This document shows, piece by piece, positions 1 to 8,423 of a stretch of 64,000 bases of DNA. The stretch is from positions 1-64,000 of the forward strand of contig JBNKEI010000111.1 in the NCBI GenBank assembly GCA_050288705.1, read 5' to 3'. The notes under the pieces were generated by a model. The model saw nothing but the letters and a program-made list of their open reading frames with translations, made no database searches and was not told where the DNA came from. Every line of letters begins with the position of its first letter. Within the stretch, counting starts at the first letter, position 1. This DNA comes from JBNKEI01 sp050288705 (GTDB lineage Bacteria; Myxococcota; Myxococcia; Myxococcales; UBA5297). Made by a program: the position numbers and the translations under genes.

Positions 1-75
1 CCTTGGAGAGCAAGCAGTGGTGGTCAGACCGGTAATCAACAATAGTAAAATTACTACCTGTGTAAATTTGGCCAT
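1..75 (-). CDS. N-terminus of a putative lipoprotein (cut by window edge)
   Basis: Only the first 25 codons are present, read on the minus strand from ATG at 75-73 to the window edge. The peptide has a short basic start (MAKFTQ), a hydrophobic core of about 12 residues (VVILLLLITGLT) and a Cys at residue 22 in TTAC, a weak lipobox because Thr sits at -3. AGGA lies 8 bases upstream of the ATG, which supports the start. This is typical of a type II signal peptide; the mature protein is outside the window, so its function cannot be named. It could instead be an ordinary secreted protein. Confidence 0.6.
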   Translation of the reverse strand, partial: MAKFTQVVILLLLITGLTTTACSPR

Positions 76-286
76 TATAGATTTCCTAGATTTCCCTGCA
101 TTGAAGACAGGCAATTGACAAGGCTTAGGTTCCTTAACAAAAGCAACATTTTTTCCCCTACAACAGCGAAGATGTCAAACCATTCCTTAATGACAAATTT
201 GCTTTCCGCTCCATAAGGGGGCTTTCCGTCGCCGAAAAGGAGCTTAACTTATTTTTCTTGCAAGGGAAGCTAACCTTGGGAGTTTC

Positions 287-355
287 CCTCACCCTAACCC
301 TTCCCCAGAGGGAGAGGGAATAATTTTAGGACTGTTGGCAGAACTAGCGGGATTA
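287..355. repeat. Partial copy of the palindromic REP/MITE-like repeat
   Basis: Contains CCCTCACCCTAACCC, then CCCCAGAGGGAGAGGG, the variable palindromic unit seen at several other sites in the window. It is followed at about 331-354 by GGCAGAACTAGCG-like sequence, matching the GGCAGAATTGGCGCG tail of the complete element at 10716-10921. The whole 76-354 stretch holds no convincing gene besides this and the leader of the ferritin gene. Confidence 0.7.
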
Positions 356-393
356 TGTTTATCACCAGGCCAGGCAAGGAGAAGGATAGATTA

Positions 394-786
394 ATGGGAA
401 GCGAAACCTATCATGAACCATTTGATAAGTTAACATTAGAATCAATTGATCTCCATAGGGCCCTGCGATCCTTTGCAGAAGAATTAGATGCTGTTGATTG
501 GTATCAACAGCGTATAGACGCTACTGCTGATGGCGAGCTGCAGGCGATTCTGATCCACAACCGCGATGAAGAAAAAGAACACGCGGCAATGCTTTTGGAG
601 TGGATTCAACGTCGCGATGTAGGTTTTAGTCGCGCTTTAAAGACCTACCTGTTTACCAAAGGAGAAATAACTCAAATTGAAAAGGAGCAGGAACAAACCC
701 AGCCAACCGAGTTGTCGGACGACTGTTCACCCTGCCTAAGCATGCATAATTCTACTGCTACGGTAGGATCGCTTATTCCCAAGTAA
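394..786 (+). CDS. Encapsulated ferritin-like protein (EncFtn) with C-terminal targeting peptide
   Basis: A 130-residue protein of the encapsulated-ferritin family: a short two-helix ferritin-like subunit that oligomerises to form the ferroxidase site and delivers iron into an encapsulin nanocompartment. Family signatures are seen: EELDAVDWYQQR (E30, W36, Y37) and HNRDEEKEHAAM (E60, H63), the residues that align with the di-iron site of Rhodospirillum rubrum EncFtn. The end, TVGSLIPK, resembles the encapsulin-targeting tail (T/I-V/G-GSL). I chose ATG 394 over the upstream ATG at 355 because AAGGA precedes it by 7 bases and family members start near YHEP. No encapsulin shell gene follows: the next gene is convergent and unrelated. 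The shell may be upstream of the window. Confidence 0.85.
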   Translation: MGSETYHEPFDKLTLESIDLHRALRSFAEELDAVDWYQQRIDATADGELQAILIHNRDEEKEHAAMLLEWIQRRDVGFSRALKTYLFTKGEITQIEKEQEQTQPTELSDDCSPCLSMHNSTATVGSLIPK

Positions 787-806
787 GGCTTTATGGTCAG
801 GTCCTA

Positions 807-1286
807 TTAAAAGGAAAATACTCGTAACAGAGATGCCGGAGCAGTGCAAAAGTAAAAAAACAATCCAACCCCCATGCCTAGAAGAAGCGCAGCCAATACA
901 ACTCCATAGCGGGATTTGTGGCGAATGCGAGGTCCCTTGGAATGGCGGTGTCGAGGGCTTGTACGGTGGCTACGGTGGCGCTGTGAGTGTTGGCTTAATT
1001 CTTGGTTTGGAGTGACCGGGTGAGTTTGAGTCGCTGGATCGGGTAATGAGTTAGCCGGTTGCTGATTGCTCAGAGCAAAGGGGGAAGGAGTAGTTGGCAA
1101 GGGTGTAGAAGAATGATGCTTAGAGGGACGTGGAGGACACAGCCATTTAGGCCTTATTGCTCGCCAGCCACAAGCGGAACAGCGTCGGGGGGCGATTCCA
1201 AAAATGCGAACAAAAGATTCCATTGAGCCCCGTGGTCGCGAGTTATGAATATCAAAACAACCACATCTTGGGCAGCGAGCGATCAT
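807..1286 (-). CDS. Zinc-ribbon protein with one C-terminal membrane segment
   Basis: A 159-residue protein in three parts. An N-terminal zinc ribbon carries CPRCGC at residues 5-10 and CSACGW about 35 residues on, the usual CxxC...CxxC pair. A long low-complexity linker rich in Pro, Ser, His and Arg follows. A single hydrophobic segment near the C-terminus (YGVVLAALLLGMGVGLFFYF) would anchor it in the inner membrane. The start at 1286 is preferred over the upstream ATG at 1334 because GAGGGA lies about 5 bases before it and the zinc ribbon then begins at once. Similar zinc-ribbon/TM proteins are common and uncharacterised; a regulatory or binding role is a guess. It is convergent with the ferritin gene. 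Confidence 0.6.
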   Translation of the reverse strand: MIARCPRCGCFDIHNSRPRGSMESFVRIFGIAPRRCSACGWRAIRPKWLCPPRPSKHHSSTPLPTTPSPFALSNQQPANSLPDPATQTHPVTPNQELSQHSQRHRSHRTSPRHRHSKGPRIRHKSRYGVVLAALLLGMGVGLFFYFCTAPASLLRVFSF

Positions 1287-1401
1287 CGGTCCCTCGTTAA
1301 GTGCAAGATTGCACTTTTTAACGATTGATGGCACCGAATATCAAGGTAGTCAATATGAGGTAAGGTGTGCAAAGCGTAAAGAAATCGCTACCTTACTGGT
1401 T

Positions 1402-2889
1402 CTAACGCCGATTCTCTACGCTAGGGCGGATGCGTTGATTGAAAATGCGCTTGGCAAGCACTGTCAGATGATCGCGCAACAATTCCCATGCCACTTGGTC
1501 AGCGCGCGGAATTTCTTGGCGGCCATCCTTCCAGGCTACATAAAGCTCGCCTAATTGGATTTCCTCATGCTCTATTGGTAGCCGAATATGAATGATCCTA
1601 GCGGTGCTGCCAGTTTCATTAGGTGATTCTTCGATTTTCCACTGAAAGCGAGAAACCTCGCGGATGCCACTATTGGAAAACGAGGTAAGAGTAAGATCTA
1701 GCTCGGCAACTCCCATAGAAGAAGCCAATGGCTGCAAAGCTTGCCAGGCATGCGCCGGTATGGTTGCTTGATAAATTAGTTCACCAACTTCCTGTACTTG
1801 TTCACGCAGAGCCAATTTTTTTTCTCGTTCACGGCTAGACACCTGGCTAAGTATCGAAAAATACCCCAGTTTGCGAATGAAAATACCCACTACTACCGCG
1901 GTACCACAAAGTATGAGCGCGAATTGTGGACCATTAGTAAGAATAAGACTAAGCGCTCCTCCGGCGAAAATAATACAAATGCCATATAAAACAATTACCG
2001 TTCGCCGATGAGAAAATCCCAGTGCTAATAACCGATGGTGAACGTGCTCTTTGTCGGCGCTGAACAGCGGATGGCCTTGGAGGGCGCGACGTCCTATGGA
2101 CAGGAGAGTATCCATAATAGGCAAACCAAGTGCGAGAATGGGTACAAGCATAGCCACAGTAGCCGTACTTTTAGAGCTGGTAATTATGGAGCTGGAAGCG
2201 AGAATAAAGCCTAAGAACATTGACCCGCTGTCTCCCATAAAAATTGAAGCGGGGTTAAAGTTGTAAATAAGAAACCCTAGTATTGACCCGCCTAGGGCCG
2301 CCATAATAAGCATCATAATTGCGTTATTACTGGTGGTTGCAACCACGAAATTGGTTGCCACAGCCACGAAAGCAACTCCCGATGCTAACCCGTCTAATCC
2401 ATCTATTAAATTCATGGCATTGATAACGCCAACCATCCAAAGGAGAGTAAAAGGTAGCGCCAAAGCTCCTAGGGATACTCCCCCCCAGGGAGTGGTAATT
2501 TTATTTACACTTATGCCTAATGCATAAACGATGGCGGCAATTATCAATTGGGCGCTTAACTTTCTGGTAGCGTTCATGCCGCGAAAATCATCAACAATGC
2601 CTACCACGGCAATTCCCACCCCGCCGATAAAAATGGCTAATACACTATGAGGATTGGCCATAAATTTTCTTCCCACACTGGAATCCACCAGTAATAAGCC
2701 AATCAATGGAGAGTAAAAAGCTGATGCTATGGCAATGCCACCTAGACGAGGAATAGGGTGAGAGTGTACTTTGCGAGAAGAGCGCACCTGATCGAGCCAT
2801 TGTTTGCGGATGGCCAAATTACGTATTAGTGGGGTTAAAAAGCTTGCCAGTAGCAGGGAAACTAGGAATGCAATGATGCTGGTTATCAT
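1402..2889 (-). CDS. Undecaprenyl-phosphate GlcNAc-1-phosphate transferase family (WecA/TagO/MraY-like), extended C-terminus
   Basis: Polytopic inner-membrane enzyme of the GT4/MraY-WecA family. It transfers a HexNAc-1-phosphate from UDP-sugar to undecaprenyl phosphate and so starts a lipid-linked glycan. Seen: about ten hydrophobic segments over residues 1-350, PRLGG near residue 49, the metal-binding NLIDGLDGLASG motif, MGDSGSMFLG, and the HVHHRLL cytoplasmic motif typical of WecA/TagO. Residues from about 360 to 495 form a soluble extension (EREKKLALREQVQEV onward) beyond the roughly 350 residues usual for the family; similar extensions exist in bacterial capsule clusters, function unknown. 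It is divergent from wecB and shares the repeat-containing 330-bp intergenic region, fitting a role as priming enzyme of the cluster. Confidence 0.88.
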   Translation of the reverse strand: MITSIIAFLVSLLLASFLTPLIRNLAIRKQWLDQVRSSRKVHSHPIPRLGGIAIASAFYSPLIGLLLVDSSVGRKFMANPHSVLAIFIGGVGIAVVGIVDDFRGMNATRKLSAQLIIAAIVYALGISVNKITTPWGGVSLGALALPFTLLWMVGVINAMNLIDGLDGLASGVAFVAVATNFVVATTSNNAIMMLIMAALGGSILGFLIYNFNPASIFMGDSGSMFLGFILASSSIITSSKSTATVAMLVPILALGLPIMDTLLSIGRRALQGHPLFSADKEHVHHRLLALGFSHRRTVIVLYGICIIFAGGALSLILTNGPQFALILCGTAVVVGIFIRKLGYFSILSQVSSREREKKLALREQVQEVGELIYQATIPAHAWQALQPLASSMGVAELDLTLTSFSNSGIREVSRFQWKIEESPNETGSTARIIHIRLPIEHEEIQLGELYVAWKDGRQEIPRADQVAWELLRDHLTVLAKRIFNQRIRPSVENRR

Positions 2890-2909
2890 GATATGCGAAC
2901 AGAAAATCC

Positions 2910-3102
2910 CTTTTCCCTCTGGGAGAGGGTTAGGGTGAGGGATTGTGAGTCGAGACTGGATTTCTGATTCACTCTTTCCTCGCTCTAACTCTCTCCTAAG
3001 GGCCCAAAGGGAGAGAAAGCTGTCGGCAAAATTGGCGCGATTGGGTTTGTTGTCGGACCATTATTAGTTACCAAGAAAGAACGGATACTGAATAGTTACA
3101 AC
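2910..3102. repeat. REP/MITE-like composite element, left end diverged
   Basis: This is a copy of the element at 10716-10921, in inverted orientation. Shared pieces in order are CCCTCTGGGAGAGGG + TTAGGGTGAGGG, the spacer GAGTCGAGACTGGATTT, a second decayed palindromic unit CTCTAACTCTCTCC, AAATTGGCGCGATTGGGTT, and a terminal CTGAATAGTTACAAC at 3088-3102. The left terminus next to the wecA-like start codon is not recognisable. It occupies most of the 333-bp gap between the divergent wecA-like and wecB genes, so both promoters must lie in or around it. Confidence 0.7.
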
Positions 3103-3222
3103 AAAAGTATCTGTTGGTAAATGGGCCTTTAGATAGGAGTTTGGCGAGTTAGGGTGGTTTTGAAACTCAATTCCCTGTACGAAATTCACGACAATTTGAA
3201 CAGAACGTATAGGAGACTAAAC

Positions 3223-4350
3223 TTGAAACAGTCAATTTTGTTAGTAGCAGGTACTCGTCCTAATTTCATGAAAATAGCTCCCATTCGCCGCGCCTTGCAT
3301 ACCATGGAAATACCTGCGCGCCTGATTCATACTGGGCAACATTACGACCCGATAATGAGCGACGTCTTTTTTCGCGATTTGGGAATGACTCCTCCGGAGG
3401 TACATCTTAATTCTGGCGGAGGTACCCATGCAGAGCAAACTGCTTCGGTAGTGGTTGGGGTGGAAAAAGAATTACTCGATAATCGCCCATTAGCGGTAGT
3501 GGTAGTCGGAGATGTTACTGGCACTTTTGCCGCGGCATTGGCGGCCTCAAAACTAGAAATTCCGGTAATACATGTAGAAGCAGGTCTTCGTTCTCATGAT
3601 TGGCGCATGCCCGAAGAAATTAATCGCGTCCTAACCGATCAGCTTTCCGATTTATTATTAATTCCTTCGCAAGACGCCAGTGAAAACCTCCTCCGGGAAG
3701 GTATTTCTGCTGAGCGCATTGTATTTGTAGGCAATGTTATGATTGATTCACTGCATTGGGCATTACGCAGTTCTACCGATGTGTTAGCAAGGCGAGCAGT
3801 GGGTAAGGGAGAATATGCTTTGTTGACTTTGCATAGACCAGCCAATGTAGACAGCCGCGAGTCATTTGCCGAGTTGTTAGATGCGGTAGAAGCTATTTCT
3901 CACCGCGTTCCCGCAATTTTTCCCATTCACCCCCGAACTCGGGGAAAGGCTCAGCATTTTGGTTTGGCAGAGCGCCTGAATAGCATACCGGGGCTGCAAT
4001 GCTGCGAACCATTCGGATATAACGATTTTGTCACTCTTATGGCCAACGCCAAATTGGTTGCTACCGATTCCGGAGGCATTCAAGAGGAAACCACTGCCTT
4101 GGGAGTTCCTTGCCTAACCATGCGGCAGGGAACGGAAAGACCAATTACCGTAGAGCAGGGAACGAACTGCATTGTAGGTATGGACCCTCAGCGAATCAGC
4201 CAAGAAGTGCAAGCAATTGTTTCTGGAACTGGAAAAAAAGGCAGTATTCCCGAAGGATGGGACGGAAAGGCCGGGGAACGAGTAGCCCAGGCGATTCAAA
4301 AGTTTTTACAGGGATCGCCTTTGCCAAAGACCGCAGGGCCAAGAGCTTGA
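3223..4350 (+). CDS. wecB: UDP-N-acetylglucosamine 2-epimerase (non-hydrolysing)
   Basis: Converts UDP-GlcNAc to UDP-ManNAc, the first step toward ManNAc-type sugars in surface polysaccharides. About 375 residues, the normal family length. Seen: N-terminal LLVAGTRPNFMKIAP, VVGDVTGTFAAALAA, HVEAGLRSHDWRMPEEINR and TLHRPANVD, which hold the Asp, two Glu and His catalytic positions known from E. coli WecB, plus TDSGGIQEE for UDP binding. I chose the TTG at 3223 because AGGAG lies 8 bases upstream and the conserved Rossmann strand starts there; the in-frame GTG at 3154 would add 23 residues unlike the family. It heads the plus-strand glycan operon, 13 bp before the next glycosyltransferase. Confidence 0.92.
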   Translation: MKQSILLVAGTRPNFMKIAPIRRALHTMEIPARLIHTGQHYDPIMSDVFFRDLGMTPPEVHLNSGGGTHAEQTASVVVGVEKELLDNRPLAVVVVGDVTGTFAAALAASKLEIPVIHVEAGLRSHDWRMPEEINRVLTDQLSDLLLIPSQDASENLLREGISAERIVFVGNVMIDSLHWALRSSTDVLARRAVGKGEYALLTLHRPANVDSRESFAELLDAVEAISHRVPAIFPIHPRTRGKAQHFGLAERLNSIPGLQCCEPFGYNDFVTLMANAKLVATDSGGIQEETTALGVPCLTMRQGTERPITVEQGTNCIVGMDPQRISQEVQAIVSGTGKKGSIPEGWDGKAGERVAQAIQKFLQGSPLPKTAGPRA

Positions 4351-4363
4351 TTTTTGAGGTGGC

Positions 4364-5599
4364 GTGAAAATTCTTTATGTCTCTCAATACTTTCCTCCCG
4401 AGCCCGGGGCTCCGGCTGCTCGGGTGTCGGAGTTATGTAGTGCATGGGCCGAAGCTGGCCACCAGGTAACTGTGCTTACCGGGATGCCTAATCATCCCAC
4501 CGGAGTAGTTCCTTCATTATATCGCGGTCGCACTCTAGTTCAGGAAATGTACGGCAAAGTCCAAGTAGTGCGGAGCTGGATTTACGCCGCGGCAAATAGA
4601 GGACGAATTCGTCGGTCTTTTTCTTATGCTTCTTTTGCTGCCTCTGCGGTGATATTGGGTCAATGGCGGATATTTAATCCGGAAGTAGTAATTGCCACTA
4701 GTCCACAGTTTCTTTGTGCGGTTGCGGGAAGAATAATATCTATTATAAAAAGCGCTCCTTTTGTTTTTGAAGTGCGCGACTTATGGCCAGAATCAATTGT
4801 GGCGGTTGGTGCGTTTCCGGCAAATCATTTTGCAGTGCAAGGATTAGAATTGCTCGAAAAATTCCTCTACCAGACTGCTAATTCAATTGTGGTGGTTACT
4901 GATGCTTTTCAAAAACGACTAATGGAAAGAGGAATTCCTTCCCAAAAGATAGCGGTTATTAAAAACGGTGTAGATTTAAATAGATTTCAGCCTCTTCCTT
5001 CGCAAACCAAACTTCGCCAACGACTGGGGTGGGAAAAAGATTTTGTGGTTGCCTATGTAGGGACTCACGGAATGGCGCACGGACTAAATACAGTACTGGA
5101 GGTAGCCAGTCGCCTGCGGGAAAGAAAAGACATTCGCTTTTTGCTAGTAGGAGAAGGTGCGGAACGCCGTGCTCTAGAATTACAGGCGCGCAAAAAAGGG
5201 CTTTCGCAAGTAGTTTTTTTAGGAGCATTGCCTAGGGAGGAAATAAACCAGGTATATGCCACCGCTGATGTGTGCCTGGTTCCTTTACGGAAAAACGAAC
5301 TCTTTGCTAAGGTTATCCCTTCCAAAATATTCGAAATCATGGCCATGGAACGGCCAATCATTCTATCGGTTGATGGAGAGGCGCGCACCCTGGTGGAATC
5401 AGCGGGAGCAGGTATTTTTTGTCCGCCGGAAGATGCCGATCAAATGACCCCAGCCATTCTTCAATTGGCTGGCGATTCAGTTTTGCGCGAAAAAATGGGT
5501 AAAGCCGGTCGCCAATTTGTAAGTCGTGAATTTGATCGCACTGTTTTGGCAAAAAAATACCTAACAGTTTTGGAATCTTTGGTTTCTTCCGAGAAATGA
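4364..5599 (+). CDS. GT4 glycosyltransferase (WbuB-like)
   Basis: A 411-residue GT-B fold retaining glycosyltransferase. The N-terminal acceptor domain opens with MKILYVSQYFPPEPGAPAAR, the typical WbuB/WcaI-like start, and has EVRDLWPES. The C-terminal domain has KNGVD, VGEGAERR and IPSKIFEIMAMERPI, the nucleotide-sugar binding E-x7-E-type region. It presumably adds an acetamido sugar to the lipid-linked intermediate in the cytoplasm, but donor and acceptor cannot be read from sequence. The start is GTG at 4364 with GAGGTGG just upstream, in line with the family start. The stop overlaps the next start by 4 bp (ATGA), showing translational coupling with the heparinase-like gene. Confidence 0.88.
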   Translation: MKILYVSQYFPPEPGAPAARVSELCSAWAEAGHQVTVLTGMPNHPTGVVPSLYRGRTLVQEMYGKVQVVRSWIYAAANRGRIRRSFSYASFAASAVILGQWRIFNPEVVIATSPQFLCAVAGRIISIIKSAPFVFEVRDLWPESIVAVGAFPANHFAVQGLELLEKFLYQTANSIVVVTDAFQKRLMERGIPSQKIAVIKNGVDLNRFQPLPSQTKLRQRLGWEKDFVVAYVGTHGMAHGLNTVLEVASRLRERKDIRFLLVGEGAERRALELQARKKGLSQVVFLGALPREEINQVYATADVCLVPLRKNELFAKVIPSKIFEIMAMERPIILSVDGEARTLVESAGAGIFCPPEDADQMTPAILQLAGDSVLREKMGKAGRQFVSREFDRTVLAKKYLTVLESLVSSEK

Positions 5600-7167
5600 A
5601 TTTTCCGCCGATTGAAAACATTAAAAGAATGGCACGTACCGTTGGTTATTTGCACCCTTTGCAAATTCTGGGGCGTCCGCACCAAATTTTGCTGGGTTGG
5701 CTCAAAAACGTTCCTGAGGGAAAACCACCAGCTATTCGAAAAGACTGGAAGCCGCCTTTCCCAGAAATACGCGATTTTGCAACTAAAGAAGCTGACCGTG
5801 CTCGTTTACGTCTTAACGGTCTTTCTGATTCGCTTTTGAAAGAATACGAAAAGAATTATGGATTCAATATTTTACTAGAGAAAAGAAAAAGCTGGCCTGA
5901 CCCCATAGCGATTCATCCTTACCCGGCGTCGGTTCGCGCTAGAAATATTGCTTTGGCAGCGTGGCTAGGCGTAAGTGGCCTGGAAGCAGAATTAGCCCGA
6001 GCCTGTCGAGCGATTCTTTTGCGACTGGAATTTCATTTATTAGGGAATCATTTGCTAGAAAATGCCATTGCTTTAGTTTGCGCAGGTAGTGCCGCCACCG
6101 GTAGGGAAGCAGGTCTTTGGTTCACCGTGGGCTCCAAGCTATTATCTTGGCAATTAGAAGAGCAGTTTTTGCCCGACGGCGGTCATTTTGAACGCTCCGC
6201 TTCCTACCATTTATGGCTAAGCGCCGGGCTCTTGCAAACCATTGCCTTGACCGAAGCTTCAAACCGGCAAGTGCCCGACCAATGGAAAAAAACTACTCAG
6301 CAGGCAGTAGAGTGGGCTAGGCAAGTTCGCGCTCCTGACGGAACCTACCCCTTATTTAACGATGCCATGCTCGATGCGGCTCCGGAAATTGATTGGGTAG
6401 TTGCCTTAGCTCAATCGCTTGGACTAGCAAAACCGAGTAGTCATAATTTTCCCCTCTCCCATTGGGAGAGGGCTAGGGTGAGGGTCACTGACCCCTGGTT
6501 AGTAAACCTACCATCGACAGGATGGATTCTGCTGGGAATGGGCGAAGAATCCTGGATTGCATTTGATGTAGGGCCGGTAGGAAGCGCTTATCAGCCCGGA
6601 CACGCGCATGCCGATTCCTTGACTTTTGAAATGTGGCTTCACGGGCGTCGACTTTGCGTGGACTACGGCGTTTCCAGTTACCAAAAAGACCAAGCCCGAG
6701 CACAAACCCGGTCCACCAGGGTGCACAATACAGCGGAGATAGACAATCTCGATTCCAGCGAAACCTGGGCGGCCTTTCGGATGGGCCGGCGCGCCCAGGC
6801 CGCTCTTTTAGATGCGCAGATTGCGAAAAATGGAGAAATTCGAGTTAAAGCTCAGCATTCTGGTTATGCCTGGCGCCATGGCCAGCCATTACATATTAGA
6901 GAAATAGTTTTGCAGCATAATTCCTTGCATGTAGTGGATCGTGTGCGGGGATTGGCACAGCAAATGTGTTCCCGAATACGCATGGACCAACAAGCTCTAG
7001 AAGCGTTTAATAACCAGGTGAATGTGCGCAGTAAGCCAGCCAACTTTAATACGGCTTCCGATTCGTGGTATCCATTATTTGGTATTGGTCAAAAAGCAAA
7101 AGTATACGAGGTAGTGGTAAAAGCGCCTTCATTGTTGGAAATTCATTGGTGGATAGAATGGCATTAA
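5596..7167 (+). CDS. Heparinase II/III family protein with an in-frame repeat insertion
   Basis: A 523-residue protein of the alginate lyase/heparinase II-III superfamily: an N-terminal alpha/alpha toroid (about residues 60-270) and a C-terminal beta-sandwich with QPGHAHADSLTFEM, VDYGVSSYQ and STRVHNTAEID, which carry the usual His/Tyr/Arg positions. Such genes are frequent in capsule clusters beside bi-domain oxidoreductases and may trim or modify the glycan. No signal peptide is visible. Residues about 286-297 (PLSHWERARVRV) are the translation of a REP-like repeat inserted in frame between the two domains; it is probably an unstructured linker. The last 190 bp of the gene exist as a decayed duplicate downstream (8424-8550). 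Confidence 0.82.
   Translation: MNFPPIENIKRMARTVGYLHPLQILGRPHQILLGWLKNVPEGKPPAIRKDWKPPFPEIRDFATKEADRARLRLNGLSDSLLKEYEKNYGFNILLEKRKSWPDPIAIHPYPASVRARNIALAAWLGVSGLEAELARACRAILLRLEFHLLGNHLLENAIALVCAGSAATGREAGLWFTVGSKLLSWQLEEQFLPDGGHFERSASYHLWLSAGLLQTIALTEASNRQVPDQWKKTTQQAVEWARQVRAPDGTYPLFNDAMLDAAPEIDWVVALAQSLGLAKPSSHNFPLSHWERARVRVTDPWLVNLPSTGWILLGMGEESWIAFDVGPVGSAYQPGHAHADSLTFEMWLHGRRLCVDYGVSSYQKDQARAQTRSTRVHNTAEIDNLDSSETWAAFRMGRRAQAALLDAQIAKNGEIRVKAQHSGYAWRHGQPLHIREIVLQHNSLHVVDRVRGLAQQMCSRIRMDQQALEAFNNQVNVRSKPANFNTASDSWYPLFGIGQKAKVYEVVVKAPSLLEIHWWIEWH
6451..6485. repeat. REP-like unit inserted in frame inside the heparinase-like gene
   Basis: The unit CCCCTCTCCCATTGGGAGAG and the following GGCTAGGGTGAGGG belong to the palindromic family seen throughout the window. 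Its length and phase keep the reading frame open. It sits between the toroid and beta-sandwich domains. Confidence 0.85.
6974..7110. repeat. Direct duplication, copy A (inside heparinase 3' region)
   Basis: This segment of the intact heparinase-like gene reappears in decayed form at 8424-8550 in the same orientation. Shared blocks include GAATACGCAT, GCAGTAAGCCAGCC, TGGTATCCATT and AAAAAGCAA. Identity is roughly 80% by eye with small gaps. The DNA between the copies holds a minus-strand SDR gene and a truncated universal stress protein gene. Confidence 0.85.
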
Positions 7168-7280
7168 ATAAATAAAGCATGCCTATACGGAAAACGCTCG
7201 TGTAGTTCCACGTTTGCCAAAAAAGGGGGTTGGAGGATTTGTTTTTGTCTAGCACTCGATTGCCCTGACAAAAGCTCCTT

Positions 7281-8192
7281 TTAATGCCCACTGCTCTCAT
7301 TTTCATGGCGTTGTCGGAGATAATCTTCGAGACGATGAGTGCCAAACGAAGGAACGATGGCGTTATTGTCCCGGGAGGCGCCGAACGCAATGGTGCCAAC
7401 AAAAAAGTCGCCTAACTCGTATAGGTTACGACTGAACGGTTGAAGTGCCCGTACTGCCAGTTGAGCGAGTCCCAAGGGAATGCGTCGTACCTTGATGGGG
7501 CGGTTCAAAACTCGGCCACAAACGCTTGCCAACCCAAAAGAATCAAATGCCTCCGGGCCACCTATCGGCAAGGTCTTATTTACCTGCGCATCGTCGAGGA
7601 GTGAATCAGAAACAAACGAGGCCAGGTCAACCAACGAGATAGGATTAAATCTCAATTTCCCGTCTCCGGCAGTCCACAAAGTGCCCGAGCGACACATGCA
7701 AAACACTTCCCACATGTCAGAGAAAAAACCGCTGGGCTGGACGATGACCGATGGCAATCCAGATTTGCGCAGTGCCTCTTCAACCTCGCCTTTCATACGC
7801 ACCATTGCGACCGGATGGTCAAGGCTGGCAAAAGCCACACTAAGCAGGCCAAACTTTCGTACTCGGGCGTTCTGGGCCTCTTTCAGAAGATTTAGGTTTG
7901 CATCGACATCTACCGTACGTCGCGCTACGCGATCTTTTTGCCTGGTTTTGCCCAGCGCAGTGAAGACCATGTCCACGCCATCAAGCGAGCCTCGTAGAGA
8001 GACGCTATCAGTCACTTGGACTTCTCGAATTTCCGCACAGTATTGAGCCGTGTTTCCTAGGCGCTGAGCATTGCGCACTAATGCTCGCACCCGGTGACCA
8101 CGGCTTGCCAAGGCCCGTACGATTTCTTTGCCTGCGTTTCCAGTGGCGCCTGCCACTGCAATGGTGAGCACAGAATGTGAAGTCAAAGTCAT
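7281..8192 (-). CDS. NAD(P)-binding SDR/NmrA-like protein, probably acquired
   Basis: A 303-residue atypical short-chain dehydrogenase of the NAD(P)H-binding (NmrA/YwnB-like) group. The N-terminal Rossmann motif AGATGNAGKEIVRAL is clear, followed by VRALVRN for NADP(H) phosphate binding. There is no obvious catalytic YxxxK, as in many regulatory or flavin-reductase-like members, so its reaction is unknown. It lies on the opposite strand to the surrounding glycan operon, looks GC-richer than its neighbours, and sits directly downstream of a universal stress protein remnant on the same strand. The two are enclosed by duplicated heparinase sequence, so they most likely arrived together. The 113 bp between 7168 and 7280 show no gene. 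Confidence 0.75.
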   Translation of the reverse strand: MTLTSHSVLTIAVAGATGNAGKEIVRALASRGHRVRALVRNAQRLGNTAQYCAEIREVQVTDSVSLRGSLDGVDMVFTALGKTRQKDRVARRTVDVDANLNLLKEAQNARVRKFGLLSVAFASLDHPVAMVRMKGEVEEALRKSGLPSVIVQPSGFFSDMWEVFCMCRSGTLWTAGDGKLRFNPISLVDLASFVSDSLLDDAQVNKTLPIGGPEAFDSFGLASVCGRVLNRPIKVRRIPLGLAQLAVRALQPFSRNLYELGDFFVGTIAFGASRDNNAIVPSFGTHRLEDYLRQRHENESSGH

Positions 8193-8224
8193 TGAGTACC
8201 TCGGGCGGCTAATACATTTTGTTT

Positions 8225-8423
8225 TCAGGTCCTATTCTTCCGTACCACCAGAACGGGAATCTCGACCCGATGACGTATAGGACTACCGTTTCCCCCCCCA
8301 GAGAAGATCTCCAAGCAACCGGTTACCGTGGGCGCCCATAACCAGCATATCGACTTTGTGCTCTTCCGAAAAGGCAACCAGTTCTGCTGACAATTGCCGT
8401 ATCGCTCTCATCCAGTCCTTCTT
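8225..8423 (-). pseudogene. Universal stress protein (UspA family) C-terminal remnant with frameshift
   Basis: On the minus strand 8423-8284 reads KKDWMRAIRQLSAELVAF and then VDMLVMGAHGNRLLGDLLWGG, the ATP-binding G-x2-G region of a universal stress protein. A run of eight G (complement of 8292-8299) breaks the frame. Removing one G restores an ending GSPIRHRVEIPVLVVRKNRT followed by TGA, a textbook UspA C-terminus. The 5' half of the gene is absent: homology stops exactly where the decayed heparinase duplicate begins (8424). It lies 32 bp upstream of the SDR gene in the same direction, suggesting a former Usp-SDR pair. Confidence 0.75.

Noticed and set aside
833..1015. Plus-strand 60-codon frame antisense to the zinc-ribbon gene
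   Set aside because: It is a shadow of the minus-strand gene, which has motifs and a ribosome site; the plus-strand peptide has neither.
7281..8423. A transposon carrying the SDR gene
   Set aside because: No transposase, terminal inverted repeats or short target duplication was found; the flanks are long imperfect duplications instead.
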